The notes under the pieces: model-generated
What the model was told of the DNA's origin: nothing
What the model saw: the letters and a program-made list of their open reading frames with translations, nothing else
The model's database searches: none
Assembly: GCF_902167145.1 (NCBI RefSeq)
Contig: NC_050101.1
Coordinates: 134,508,990 to 134,572,989 of the forward strand
Source: Zea mays
Taxonomy: Eukaryota > Streptophyta > Magnoliopsida > Poales > Poaceae
Length of the DNA: 64,000 bases
Reading direction: 5' to 3'
Made by a program: the position numbers and the translations under genes
Shown here: in pieces, positions 45,036 through 55,738 of the stretch
Position numbering within the stretch: position 1 is the stretch's first letter
Layout of the letters: each line of letters starts with the position of its first letter

Positions 45036-48000
45036 CTAGCAAAAGAAATTTCTAGAATCAAGAATATTGAGCTCATGCCTAAGTTTGGTAAAAGATTGTT
45101 CATCAAGAGGCTTGGTAAAGATATCGGCTAATTGATCTTTAGTGTTAATGTAAGAAATCTCGATATCTCCCTTTTGTTGGTGATCCCTAAGAAAATGATA
45201 CCGAATGGCTATGTGCTTAGTGCGGCTATGCTCGACGGGATTGTCGGCCATTTTGATTGCACTCTCATTATCACATAGCAAAGGGACTTTGGTTAATTTG
45301 TAACCGTAGTCCCGCAGGGTTTGCCTCATCCAAAGCAATTGCGCGCAACAATGTCCTGCGGCAATATACTCGGCTTCGGCGGTAGAAAGAGCGACCGAAT
45401 TTTGCTTCTTTGAAGCCCATGACACCAAGGATCTTCCCAAGAACTGGCAAGTCCCCGATGTGCTCTTCCTATTAATCTTACACCCCGCCCAATCGGCATC
45501 GGAATAACCAAGTAAATCAAATGTGGATCCCCGAGGGTACCAAAGTCCAAACTTAGGAGTATAAGCCAAATATCTCAAGATTCGTTTTACGGCCGTAAGG
45601 TGGGATTCCTTAGGGTCGGATTGGAATCTTGCACACATGCAAACGGAAAGCATAATGTCCGGTCGAGATGCACATAAATAAAGCAATGAACCAATCATCG
45701 ACCGGTATACCTTTTGATCCATGGACTTACCTCCCGTGTCGAGGTCGAGATGCCCATTTGTTCCCATGGGAGTCTTGATGGGCTTGGCTTCCTTCATTCC
45801 AAACTTGGTTAGAATGTCTTGAGTGTATTTGGTTTGACAAATGAAGGTGCCCTCTTGGAGTTGCTTGACTTGGAATCCTAGAAAATACTTCAACTCCCCC
45901 ATCATAGACATCTCGAATTTCTTTGTCATGATCCTACTAAATTCCTCACAAGTAGATTCGTTAGTAGACCCAAATATGATATCATCAACATAAATTTGGC
46001 ATACAAACAAATCATTGTCAAGAGTTTTAGTAAAGAGTGTAGGATCGGCTTTTCCGACTTTGAAACCATTTGTAATAAGGAAATCTCTAAGGCATTCATA
46101 CCATGCTCTTGGGGCTTGCTTGAGCCCATAAAGCGCCTTAGAGAGCTTATAGACATGGTTAGGGTACTTACTGTCTTTAAAGCCGGGAGGTTGCTCAACG
46201 TAGACCTCTTCCTTGATTGGTCCGTTGAGGAAGGCACTTTTCACGTCCATTTGATAAAGCTTAAAGCCATGGTAAGTAGCATAGGCCAATAATATGCGAA
46301 TAGATTCAAGCCTAGCTACGGGTGCATAAGTTTCACCAAAATCCAAACCTTCGACTTGGGAGTATCCTTTGGCCACAAGTCGAGCTTTGTTCCTTGTCAC
46401 CACACCATGCTCATCTTGTTTGTTGCGGAAAACCCATTTGGTTCCTACAACATTTTGGTTAGGACGTGGAACCAAGTGCCATACCTCGTTCCTTGTGAAA
46501 TTGTTGAGCTCCTCTTGCATCGCCACCACCCAATCCGAATCTTGTAGTGCTTCCTCTACCCTGTGTGGCTCAATAGAGGAAACAAACGAGTAATGTTCAC
46601 AAAAATGTGCAATGCGAGATCTAGTGGTTACCCCCTTTTGAATGTCGCCGAGGATGGTGTCGACGGGGTGATCTCGTTGTATTGCTTGGTGGACTCTTGG
46701 GTGTGGCGGCCTTTGCTCTTCATCCTCCTTGTCTTGATCATTTGCATCTCCCCCTTGATTATTGCCGTCATCTTGAGGTGGCTCATTTGCTTGATCTTCT
46801 ACTTCATCAACTTGAGCTTCATCCTCATTTTGAGTTGGTGGAGATGCTAGCGGGGAGGAGGATGGTTGATCTTGTGCACTTGGAGGCTCTTCGGATTCCT
46901 TAGGACACACATCCCCAATGGACACGTTCCTTAGCGCTATGCATGGAGCCTCTTCATCACCTATCTCATCAAGATCAACTTGCTCTACTTGAGAGCCGTT
47001 AGTTTCATCAAACACAACGTCACATGAGACTTCAACTAGTCCAGTGGACTTGTTAAAGACCCTATATGCCCTTGTGTTTGAGTCATAACCAAGTAAAAAG
47101 CCTTCTACAGTTTTAGGAGCAAATTTAGATTTTCTACCTCTTTTAACAAGAATAAAGCATTTGCTACCAAAAACTCTAAAATATGAAATGTTGGGCTTTT
47201 TACTAGTTAGGAGTTCATAGGATGTCTTCTTGAGGATTCGGTGAAGATATAACCGGTTGATGGCGTAGCAAGCGGTGTTGACTGCCTCGGCCCAAAACCG
47301 ATCCGAAGTCTTGTACTCATCAAGCATGGTCCTTGCCATGTCCAATAGAGTTCGATTCTTCCTCTCCACTACACCATTTTGTTGAGGGGTGTAGGGAGAA
47401 GAGAACTCATGCTTGATGCCCTCCTCCTCAAGAAAGCCTTCAATTTGAGAGTTCTTGAACTCCGTCCCATTGTCGCTTCTTACTTTCTTGATCCTTAAGC
47501 CAAACTCATTTTGAGCCCGTCTCAAGAATCCTTTTAAGGTCTCTTGGGTTTGAGATTTTTCCTGTAAAAAGAATACCCAAGTGAAGCGAGAATAATCATC
47601 CACTATTACAAGACAATACTTACTCCCGCCGATGCTTATGTAAGCAATCGGGCCGAATAGATCCATGTGGAGTAGCTCAAGCGGCCTGTCGGTCGTCATG
47701 ATGTTCTTGTGTGGATGATGGGCTCCAACTTGCTTCCCCGCCTGGCATGCGCTACAAATCCTGTCTTTCTCAAAATAAACATTTGTTAATCCTAAAATGT
47801 GCTCTCCCTTTAGAAGCTTGTGAAGATTCTTCATTCCAACATGGGCTAGTCGACGGTGCCAGAGCCAACCCAAGTTAGTCTTAGCAACCAAGCAAGTGTC
47901 GAGTTCAGCTCTATCAAAATCTACCAAGTATAGCTGACCCTCTAACACTCCCTTAAATGCTATTGAATCATCACTTCTTCTAAAGACAGTAACACCTACA

Positions 48001-48224
48001 TCAGTAAATAGACAGTTGTAGCCCATTTGACATAATTGAGAAACGGAAAGCAAATTGTAATCTAATGAATCTACAAGAAAAACATTGGAAATGGAATGGT
48101 CAGGTGAAATAGCAATTTTACCCAAACCTTTGACCAAACCTTGATTTCCATCCCCGAATGTAATCGCTCTTTGGGGATCTTGGTTTTTCTCATATGAGGA
48201 GAACATCTTCTTCTCCCCTGTCAT
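45036..48224 (-). CDS. pol: pol polyprotein of the Opie-like element (protease, integrase, RT, RNase H)
   Basis: The frame is open from 48278 down to 45036; the first Met is at 48224, but the protease motif [10 protein letters not shown] lies partly upstream of it, so the real protein begins earlier without an ATG. Domains in order (from 48224): GAG-pre-integrase [15 protein letters not shown] (about residue 124), integrase acids in [17 protein letters not shown] and GVVERKN, reverse transcriptase with YVDD (about 746), and RNase H ([15 protein letters not shown]) with the C-terminal [17 protein letters not shown] at 48279-48281 closes the frame just upstream, inside a tgttttgtag sequence that looks like a 3' splice site. 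Expression from the gag RNA by splicing, readthrough or shifting is inference. No break is visible. Confidence 0.93.
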   Translation of the reverse strand: MTGEKKMFSSYEKNQDPQRAITFGDGNQGLVKGLGKIAISPDHSISNVFLVDSLDYNLLSVSQLCQMGYNCLFTDVGVTVFRRSDDSIAFKGVLEGQLYLVDFDRAELDTCLVAKTNLGWLWHRRLAHVGMKNLHKLLKGEHILGLTNVYFEKDRICSACQAGKQVGAHHPHKNIMTTDRPLELLHMDLFGPIAYISIGGSKYCLVIVDDYSRFTWVFFLQEKSQTQETLKGFLRRAQNEFGLRIKKVRSDNGTEFKNSQIEGFLEEEGIKHEFSSPYTPQQNGVVERKNRTLLDMARTMLDEYKTSDRFWAEAVNTACYAINRLYLHRILKKTSYELLTSKKPNISYFRVFGSKCFILVKRGRKSKFAPKTVEGFLLGYDSNTRAYRVFNKSTGLVEVSCDVVFDETNGSQVEQVDLDEIGDEEAPCIALRNVSIGDVCPKESEEPPSAQDQPSSSPLASPPTQNEDEAQVDEVEDQANEPPQDDGNNQGGDANDQDKEDEEQRPPHPRVHQAIQRDHPVDTILGDIQKGVTTRSRIAHFCEHYSFVSSIEPHRVEEALQDSDWVVAMQEELNNFTRNEVWHLVPRPNQNVVGTKWVFRNKQDEHGVVTRNKARLVAKGYSQVEGLDFGETYAPVARLESIRILLAYATYHGFKLYQMDVKSAFLNGPIKEEVYVEQPPGFKDSKYPNHVYKLSKALYGLKQAPRAWYECLRDFLITNGFKVGKADPTLFTKTLDNDLFVCQIYVDDIIFGSTNESTCEEFSRIMTKKFEMSMMGELKYFLGFQVKQLQEGTFICQTKYTQDILTKFGMKEAKPIKTPMGTNGHLDLDTGGKSMDQKVYRSMIGSLLYLCASRPDIMLSVCMCARFQSDPKESHLTAVKRILRYLAYTPKFGLWYPRGSTFDLLGYSDADWAGCKINRKSTSGTCQFLGRSLVSWASKKQNSVALSTAEAEYIAAGHCCAQLLWMRQTLRDYGYKLTKVPLLCDNESAIKMADNPVEHSRTKHIAIRYHFLRDHQQKGDIEISYINTKDQLADIFTKPLDEQSFTKLRHELNILDSRNFFC

Positions 48225-48291
48225 GTGGTTTGTGCACCCGCTGTCGAGTATCCAACTTGAGCCCCCGGATGCATAAACCTACAAAACAATT

Positions 48292-50988
48292 TTAGTTCTT
48301 GACTTTAGGTACCCAAACGGTTTTGGGTCCTTTGGCATTAGACACAAGAACTTTGGGTACCCAAACACAAGTCTTAGAGCCCTTGTGTTTGCCCCCAACA
48401 AACTTGGCAACTACCTTGCCGGATTTGTTAGTAAGCACATATGAAGCATCAAAAGTTCTAAATGAAATAGCATGATCATTTGATGCATTAGGAGTTTTCT
48501 TCTTAGGCAACTTAGCACGGGTTGGTTGCCTAGAGCTAGATGTCTCACCCTTATACATAAAAGCATGATTAGGGCCAGAGTGAGACTTCCTAGAGTGAAT
48601 TCTCCTAATTTTGTTCTCGGGATAGCTGGCAGGGTACAAAATGTAACCTTCGTTATCCTGAGGCATGGGAGCCTTGCCCTTAACAAAGTTAGACAAATTT
48701 TTAGGAGGAGCATTAAATTTGACATTGTCTCCCCTTTGGAAGCCAATGCCATCCTTAATGCCAGGGCGTCTCCCATTATAAAGCATGCTACGAGCAAATT
48801 TAAATTTCTCATTTTCTAAGTTGTGCTCGGCAATTTTAGCATCAAGTTTAGCTATATGATCATTTTGTTTCTTAATTAAGATCATGTGATCATGAATAGC
48901 ATCAACATCAATATCTCTACATCTAGCACAAATAGTGACATGCTCAATGGTAGATGTAGAGGGTTTGCAAGAATTAAGTTCAACAATCTTAGCATGTAGA
49001 ATATCATTCTTATCTCTAAGATCGGAAATAGTAGTATTGCAAACATCAAAATCTTTAGCCTTAGCAAGCAATTTTTCATTTTCATTTCTAAGGCTAGCAA
49101 GAGAAATGTTCAATTCTTCAATCCTAGCAAGCAAATCATCATTATTATCTCTAGGATTGGGAATTGAAATATTACAAACATGTGAATCAACCTTAGCATT
49201 TAAACTTGCATTTTTATTTCTAAGGTTGTCAATCATCTCACGGCAAGTGCTTAGCTCACTAGATAGTTTTTGACATTTTTCTACTTCTAGAGCATAAGCA
49301 TTTTTAACCTTAACATGTTTCTTGTTTTCTTTAATTAGACAATCCTCTTGGGAGTCCAAAAGGTCATCCTTTTCATGAATAGCACTAATCAATTCATTTA
49401 ATTTTTCTTTTTGCTCCATGTTAAGATTGGCAAAAAGGACACGCAAGTTATCCTCCTCATCACTAACATTATCATCACTAGAAGATTCATATGTAGTGGA
49501 GGAGTTAGATTTAACCTTCTTCCGTTTGCCGTCCTTTGCCATGAGGCACTTGTGGCCGACGTTTGGGAAGAGGAGTCCCTTGGTGATGGCGATGTTGGTG
49601 GCGTCCTCGTCGTCGGAGGAGTCGCTAGAGCTTTCGTCGGAGTCCCACTCCCGACAAACATGGGCATCGCCGCCCTTCTTCTTGTAGTACCTCTTCTTCT
49701 CCTTTCTTCTCCCCTTCTTGTCGTCGCCCCTGTCACTATCACTTGATAATGGACATTTAGCAATAAAGTGACCGGGCTTACCACACTTGTAGCAAACCTT
49801 CTTGGAACGGGATTTGTAATCCTTCCCCTTCCGTTGCTTAAGGATTTGGCGAAAGCTTTTGATGATTAAAACCATCTCCTCATTGTCGAGCTTGGAGGCG
49901 TCAATTGGTTGTCTACTTGGTGTAGACTCTTCCTTCTTGTCCTCCGTAGCCTTGAAGGCTACCGGTTGCGCCTCGGATGTGGATGGTTCGTCAAGCTCGT
50001 TGATCTTCTTTGAACCTTTAATCATGCATTCAAAGCTCACAAAATTCCCGATAACTTCCTCGGGGGTCATTTTAGTATATCTAGGATTACCACGAATTAG
50101 TTGAACTTGAGTGGGGTTAAGGAAAATGAGAGATCTTAGAATAACCTTAACCACCTCGTAGTCGTCCCACTTTACGCTCCCGAGGTTGCGCACTTGGTTT
50201 ACCAAGGTTTTGAGCCGGTTGTACATGTCTTGTGGCTCTTCCCCTTGGCGAAGACGAAAACGACCAAGCTCCCCCTCGATCGTTTCCCGCTTGGTGATCT
50301 TGGTGAGTTCATCACCCTCGTGCGCCGTCTTGAGTAGGTCCCAAATCTCCTTCGCATTCTTCAACCCTTGCACTTTGTTGTATTCCTCCTTGCTTAGAGA
50401 GGCAAGGAGAATGGTTGTAGCTTGAGAGTTGAAATGCTCGATTTGGGACACCTCATCCTCATCATAGTTCTCATCCCCTACGGACGGTACCTGTGCACCA
50501 AACTCAACAACATCCCATATGCTTTTGTGGAGCGAGGTTAGATGAAATCGCATTAAATCGCTCCACCTAGCGTAATCTTCACCATCAAAAGTTGGTGGTT
50601 TGCCTAATGGGACAGAAAGTAAAGGTGTATGTTTGGAAATGCGAGGGTAGCGTAGGGGGATCTTACTATACTTCTTGCGCTCTTGGCGCTTAGAAGTGAC
50701 GGATGGCGCATCGGAATCGGAGGTCGATGTTGATGAAGTGTCGGTCTCGTAGTAGACCACCTTCCTCATCCTCTTGTGCTTGTCGCCTTTCCGATGCGGC
50801 TTGTGGGAAGAAGATTTTTCCTTCTTCTCTTTGTGGTGAGAAGAGGAAGACCTTTTCTCCTTCCGTTTGGAGGAGTCCTTTTTCTTTTCCTTCCTCTTGG
50901 TGCGGGACTTTTCCGATGAAGTGCTCCCTTGGCTTGTAGTGGGCTTTTCGCCGGTCTCCATCTCCTTCTTGGCGTGATCTCCCGACAT
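48292..50988 (-). CDS. gag: gag of the Opie-like element
   Basis: An intact 898-residue frame, long as in Sireviruses. The N-terminal 100 residues are Lys/Ser-rich (RTKRKEKKKDSSKRKEKR); the UBN2-type capsid region follows (PTFDGEDYARWSDLMRFHL, IWDLLKTAHEGDE, MYNRLKTLVNQVR); a CCHC zinc knuckle CYKCGKPGHFIAKC is near residue 400; then an acidic serine stretch (DESSSDSSDDEDA) and a long coiled coil with repeated SLRNENEKLLAK-like text. It ends KTVWVPKVKN, as in the related element at 60165. Gag forms the particle that holds the element RNA. Start chosen at the first Met, 35 bases after the PBS complement. Confidence 0.93.
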   Translation of the reverse strand: MSGDHAKKEMETGEKPTTSQGSTSSEKSRTKRKEKKKDSSKRKEKRSSSSHHKEKKEKSSSHKPHRKGDKHKRMRKVVYYETDTSSTSTSDSDAPSVTSKRQERKKYSKIPLRYPRISKHTPLLSVPLGKPPTFDGEDYARWSDLMRFHLTSLHKSIWDVVEFGAQVPSVGDENYDEDEVSQIEHFNSQATTILLASLSKEEYNKVQGLKNAKEIWDLLKTAHEGDELTKITKRETIEGELGRFRLRQGEEPQDMYNRLKTLVNQVRNLGSVKWDDYEVVKVILRSLIFLNPTQVQLIRGNPRYTKMTPEEVIGNFVSFECMIKGSKKINELDEPSTSEAQPVAFKATEDKKEESTPSRQPIDASKLDNEEMVLIIKSFRQILKQRKGKDYKSRSKKVCYKCGKPGHFIAKCPLSSDSDRGDDKKGRRKEKKRYYKKKGGDAHVCREWDSDESSSDSSDDEDATNIAITKGLLFPNVGHKCLMAKDGKRKKVKSNSSTTYESSSDDNVSDEEDNLRVLFANLNMEQKEKLNELISAIHEKDDLLDSQEDCLIKENKKHVKVKNAYALEVEKCQKLSSELSTCREMIDNLRNKNASLNAKVDSHVCNISIPNPRDNNDDLLARIEELNISLASLRNENEKLLAKAKDFDVCNTTISDLRDKNDILHAKIVELNSCKPSTSTIEHVTICARCRDIDVDAIHDHMILIKKQNDHIAKLDAKIAEHNLENEKFKFARSMLYNGRRPGIKDGIGFQRGDNVKFNAPPKNLSNFVKGKAPMPQDNEGYILYPASYPENKIRRIHSRKSHSGPNHAFMYKGETSSSRQPTRAKLPKKKTPNASNDHAISFRTFDASYVLTNKSGKVVAKFVGGKHKGSKTCVWVPKVLVSNAKGPKTVWVPKVKN

Positions 50989-51022
50989 TACTTCGAGCGG
51001 TTAGGCTCTAATGAAGCACCGG

Positions 51023-51034
51023 GCTCTGATACCA
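51023..51034 (-). other. Primer-binding site of the Opie-like element
   Basis: The minus strand reads tggtatcagagc, two bases inside the 5' LTR, a perfect match to the complement of the tRNA-iMet 3' end. Confidence 0.88.
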
Positions 51035-51036
51035 AT

Positions 51037-52345
51037 TGAAAGTCGCCTAGAGGGGGGGTGAATAGGGCGAAACTGAAATTTACAAATATAAACACAACTA
51101 CAAGCCGGGTTAGCGTTAGAAATATAAACGAGTCCGCGAGAGAGGGCGCACAACAAATCCCAAGCGAATAAGCAAGTGAGACACAGAGATTTGTTTTACC
51201 GAGGTTCGGTTCTTGCAAACCTACTCCCCGTTGAGGAGGCCACAAAGGCCGGGTCTCTTTCAACCCTTCCCTCTCTCAAAACGATCCACGGATCGAGTGA
51301 GCTTTTTCTTCTCAATCACTTGGAACACAAAGTTCCCGCAAGGACCACCACAAGATTGGTGTCTCTTGCCTCAATTACAAGTGAGTTTGATTGCAAAGAA
51401 AGGATCAAGAAAGAAGAAAGCAATCCAAGCGCAAGAGCTCGAAATAACACAAGCAAATCACTCTCTCTAATCACTATGGCGTTGTGTGGAGTTTGGAGAG
51501 GATTTGATCTCTTTGGTGTGTCTAGAATTGAATGCTAGAGCTCTTGTAGTAGTTGGGAAGTGGAAAACTTGGATGCAATGAATGGTGGGGTGGTTGGGGT
51601 ATTTATAGCCCCAACCACCAAACTTGACCGTTGGCAGGGTTGTCTGTTTGATGGCGCACCGGACAGTCCGGTGCACACCGGACAGTCCGGTGCCCCCTGC
51701 CACGTCATCACTGCCGTTGGATTCTGACCGTTGGAGCTTCTGACATGTAGGCCCTCCAGGGTGTCCGGTGCACACCGGACATCTACTGTTCTTTGTCCGG
51801 TGTGCCAGTATGGGCAAGCCTGCCATCTGCGCGCGCTGCGCGCGCATTTATTGCACCGCAGAGAGCCGTTGGCGCGGAGGTAGCCGTTGCCCCGGAGTCG
51901 CACCGGACAGTCCGGTGCACACCGGACAGTCCGGTGATTTTTAGTGGACTAGCCGTTGGCGATTCCCGAAGCTGGCGAGTTCCTGAGGCCGCTCCTCCTT
52001 GGCGCACCGGACACTGTCCGGTGTACACCGGACAGTCCGGTGAATTATAGCGCGAGTGCCTCTGGAAATTCCCGAAGGTGGCGAGTTTGAGTCTGAGTCC
52101 CCCTGGTGCACCGAACATGTCCGGTGGCACACCGGACAGTCCGGTGCGCCAGACCAGGGGTGCCTTCGGTTGCCCCTTTGCTCCTTTGTTGAATGCAAAA
52201 CTTGGTCTTTTTATTGGCTGAGTGTGAACCTTTTACACCTGTATAATCTATACACTTGGGCAAACTAGTTAGTCCAATTATTTGTGTTGGTCAATTCAAC
52301 CACCAAAATTAATTAGGGACTAGGTATAAGCCTAATTCCCTTTCA
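51037..52345 (-). repeat. 5' LTR of the Opie-like element
   Basis: 1309 bp, colinear with 42849-44160; TATA at 51600-51608 (minus ctataaata) and a palindrome cluster at 51656-52150. Confidence 0.92.
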
Positions 52346-53141
52346 CCCGTGATTGAAGGAATACGAGAATAAATGAGAGAGAATATATAGATATTCTTAC
52401 AGTGGGGTTGTCGGCGCTAGAACAACACAATATTAGATGAAGCACACAAATAGTGAGCAGTTTTGACGGTGCTTCCCAAAAACCTGATGCGGCCCCTACC
52501 CCATGTAGAGACATGAGGGGACGTAGGTTTCGAAGATCCTGCTCTCCCAATCCCAATGGCATGTTGGCGGCGGGATGGGGAAGACGAGGGCAGCACAACG
52601 CTTTGGAACATGGAGACGAAAAAGTCTGTGTTGAGAACGATGTCTTTCCCCTAATATGTACACACCACGCAACAAAATAGACAAGTATACTGCGTAATCT
52701 CAGACTTAACATGATTGACTCGCAATCAGGCAATTAGATCAATCACAATTAATGAAAGAATAATTGCTTACCAAAACATGCCAGATCAATTTTCTCCATG
52801 CATGCAAAAATATCAAGTAGCAAAAGGAAGTCACGCACCCACATGGCCGAAAGCGAGAAATCACTAGACCATTCACGCACATGTCGCGCGCCCACGCCCA
52901 TCGCCCCACCCCGCCTAGCCCCATCCGGCCAGGCCCAGTGAGGCGAGCGAGGTGGGCATGTGCCTAGGTTCTCCCCTTCCCTCTCCTGAATGGCTTCACC
53001 TAGGTGGAGATAACTTAACTATTTAAGTTGGCCTTAGTCCACCTACAATAGCAAGGTGGTACCCACCATACCATGCACATGTGAGTGGGCCTTTGGTATT
53101 TATAGGAATTATTATTTGGACCAAATCCAAAATCTTTAACA
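52346..53141 (-). repeat. 3' LTR of the deleted copia element
   Basis: Its minus-strand start tgttaaagattttggattt lies at 53141, directly after the purine tract at 53142-53152 (minus tggtgggggat). It aligns with the right copy in blocks (ggaggcgggatgg-like, catgcatgcaaaaatat, gcaaaaggaagt). The left end continues across the Opie-like insertion. Confidence 0.7.
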
Positions 53142-53669
53142 ATCCCCCACCAGATCCTAGAGGCACATTTCATCCTCCCTGTACCAAAGTATTGTTAATA
53201 TACCATCTTTTCGATGGAGACTAGGTAAGGTTTAACATCCTCCTAGAATGACTAGCTAGGCTCATCCACATCTACATATTAGACTAAGTCTTGAATTTAC
53301 AGTTTGGTGTGAACAAGTTTCACTTGACGTCAGGACTGATACTAGGCTACCACTTGCCTACTCCACAAGTGGAGCGTATAGGTCATGCTCCCGTCTCTCT
53401 TCATGAGATTCTTAAGGAATTCCCAATTCCTACAATCTATGGCCAACTGTTGGGCTCACATAGGTGTGTTCTTATAAGGATACTCTGTAGGACAATATCT
53501 CACTATAAAGCCTCAGAACAAATTAAGACTAAGTCAGCATACCTTACAGAAACGAGAGTAATGCATTTCCAACAGAGTGGGTTGAAAGTAAGGTGTACTC
53601 TCCCGTTAAGCAACAACTTGTTCTTCCCATATCCTAATTCACGGGATCTCCGTTCACATTGGTTGGCTT

Positions 53670-54184
53670 ACTATTGAGGTTAACTCACATGGGTCTCAAT
53701 CTGTGATAGTCCCTTACTAAAGGGATCTACCAGGTTCTCAGTTGTCTAGATATAATCCACAACTATTACTCCGGAACTTCTCAATTTCCTAATAGACTTC
53801 AGTCTGTGTATTATATGTTTGTTGGACTTCATGTTATCCTGACTATTCTTCACCTTCGTGATCATCGTTTTATTACCATAGTTTATGAGAATGGCAGGAA
53901 TTGGTTTCTCTACCACAGGTAAGTCCATCAGTAGTTCTCTTAACCACTCAACTTCTATAGAAGCTGGGTCTTGAGGCGTGAGCTCTGCCTCCATAGTAGA
54001 TTTTGTAAGTATTGTCTGCTTACATGATCTCCAAGAGACAACACCACCACCACATGTGAATATATATCAGCTAGTGGCCTTCATATCATCAACATCTGTA
54101 ATCCAATTTAAATCACTATATTGATTGGGTACCCTGAATAGTGAATTCCATAACTCATTGTACCCTTCAGATAGCGCATTATAT
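53670..54184 (-). pseudogene. copia RNase H remnant
   Basis: The minus strand encodes IMRYLKGTMSYGIHYSGYP, then a stop, VSWRSCKQTILTKSTMEAEL, VEWLRELLMDLPVVEKPIPA, KLRSSGVIVVDYI, a stop, and ENLVDPFSKGLS. This is the RNase H domain and C-terminal tail of a copia Pol. In-frame stops and the loss of everything upstream make it inactive. Its 5' edge at about 54184 abuts LTR sequence, marking the internal deletion junction. Confidence 0.85.
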
Positions 54185-55738
54185 GATCAATACCATCCAG
54201 GGACACGAGAGGATGTAGGTTTCAGAGATCCTACTTTCCCAACCTCGATGACACGTTGGCGGCGGGATGGGGAAGACAAGGGCAGCACAACGCTTTGGAA
54301 CGAGGAGATGAAAAAGATTGTATTGAGGATGAAGTCTCGCCCCCAATATGCACACACAACGTGGCAAAACAGAGTAATCAATCACGTAATAACATCACTA
54401 ACGTGATTGACCCGCAATCAGTCAATTAGATCAACCACAATTAATGCGAGAATAATTGCTTACCAAAACAGGACAATATAATTTTCTTCATGCATGCAAA
54501 AATATATCAAGTAGCAAAAGGAAGTTACGCACCCGCAAGGTCCAAAATGAGAAATCGCCGGTAGGGATGTAATATGGTTTGGAAAATATCCGTCCAGATC
54601 CGGATTCGAAGATGGTGAACACTGGTTCGGATGGATTTTTTGGATATTCGGACTTTTTTCGAATAATAGATACGAATACGGATATTCTATTCAGATATCG
54701 AATTCGAATACAATATGTCTGATATACGTCAGATATCGAATATCCAGGTATTTTCTCGGATAAATCTTCTCGGATATCTGGATATCTTATTCGAATAGCT
54801 ATGTGCATTTTGTTGTTTTTTGTAGAATGAAATTAATAATAAATAAATAGCCTCAGAAATTCTTGAAATTTTATGGAGGCATAACATATGTCCACATATA
54901 ATCCTACAAAATATTTGGACCATAAATTCCACAATATGCTAGTGTTTCTTTCATTTCACTTTCACTTGTTGCGTGAATTACACGTGAAATTACTATAAGT
55001 ATCCAAGTTTCAACATAATCAATACTTTACTTTATCATTTTCATTTGGAGACTTGAGGTTATATTCTTATAGAATGTTTATTAGTCTTGGTAACTTATTT
55101 GCATTTTGATGATTTTATGCAAAATAAATTAATAATATGCACATAGCATAAAAATTCATGAATTTTTACAAAAACGCGACATGTGTACGCATATAATGCT
55201 AAAAATGTTTGGACACAAGGACTAGATACATGATTACAACCATGATATGTGTGGAATGATGTCTTACACGGTATCCGACAAAAAATTCGTTACCGACAAT
55301 ATCTGTGTCCGACTAGTTCTATATTCGACACACAGCTATCCGTATTTGTATCCGAGAACATTCATATTCGTATTCGTATCTAAAGCTATCCGCATTCGAA
55401 TTTGAATCCGAATAAAAATATAAAAACAAATATGGTTTCAGTGATATCCATCCATATTCGATCCGATTACATCCCTAATCGCCAGACCATTCACACGCAT
55501 GTCGCGGGCCCATTGCCCCGCCAAAGGCAAGCGAGCGCGCGTGGGTTCTCCTCTTTCCTCTTCTCAATGGCTTCAACCAAGCGGAGACAACTCAACTATT
55601 TAAGTTGGCCCCACTCCATCCAGTGTACCAAAATGGTAAGGTGGTATTAAAGTTCTCACCATACCATGCATGGTTGATTGAGTGGGCCTTTGAATTTTAT
55701 AGAAATTATTATTTGTGCCAAGCTTAAATTCTCTAACA
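54185..55738 (-). repeat. 5' LTR of the deleted copia element (with nested hAT)
   Basis: Minus strand starts tgttagagaatttaagcttg at 55738. Without the hAT element at 54562-55477 it is about 630 bp, shorter than the other LTR because the deletion that removed gag and pol also took its end. Confidence 0.65.
54562..55477. mobile_element. Non-autonomous hAT element, 916 bp, near-perfect 8-bp TSD
   Basis: Perfect 12-bp terminal inverted repeats TAGGGATGTAAT (54562-54573 and 55466-55477). Flanks are atcgccgg (54554-54561) and atcgccag (55478-55485), a 7-of-8 match. The ends are rich in atccg/cggat and attcg/cgaat words in inverted arrangement; no transposase is seen. Confidence 0.85.

Larger units (their letters stand above)
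42849..52345 (-). mobile_element. Opie-like Sirevirus retrotransposon, complete, TSD cccgt
   Basis: LTRs at 42849-44160 (3') and 51037-52345 (5') enclose intact gag and pol frames on the minus strand. The 5-bp duplication cccgt flanks it (42844-42848 and 52346-52350). On the minus strand the LTR starts tgaaagggaattaggcttat and ends ctaggcgactttca. By eye the LTRs differ at seven sites plus the length of one G run, about 0.5%, so the insertion is young. With PBS, PPT, gag and pol all intact it could be autonomous. Confidence 0.93.
42730..55738 (-). mobile_element. Deleted Ty1-copia element (minus), invaded by an Opie-like and a hAT element
   Basis: Two related LTR segments (52346-53141 and about 54190-55738) share ggcggcgggatggggaag, agggcagcacaacgctttgg, attaatg...gaataattgcttacc and the U3 end. 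On the minus strand the LTRs start tgttaaagattttgg and tgttagagaattta. A purine tract (minus tggtgggggat) precedes the left LTR. Only an RNase H remnant of pol (53670-54184) survives, joined directly to the right LTR, so gag and most of pol were deleted. The left LTR is interrupted by the Opie-like element; its outer end near 42730-42848 is uncertain. Confidence 0.7.

Noticed and set aside
53291..53677. 128-residue plus-strand frame
   Set aside because: Lies in the 3' non-coding part of a minus-strand copia element and shows no family signature.
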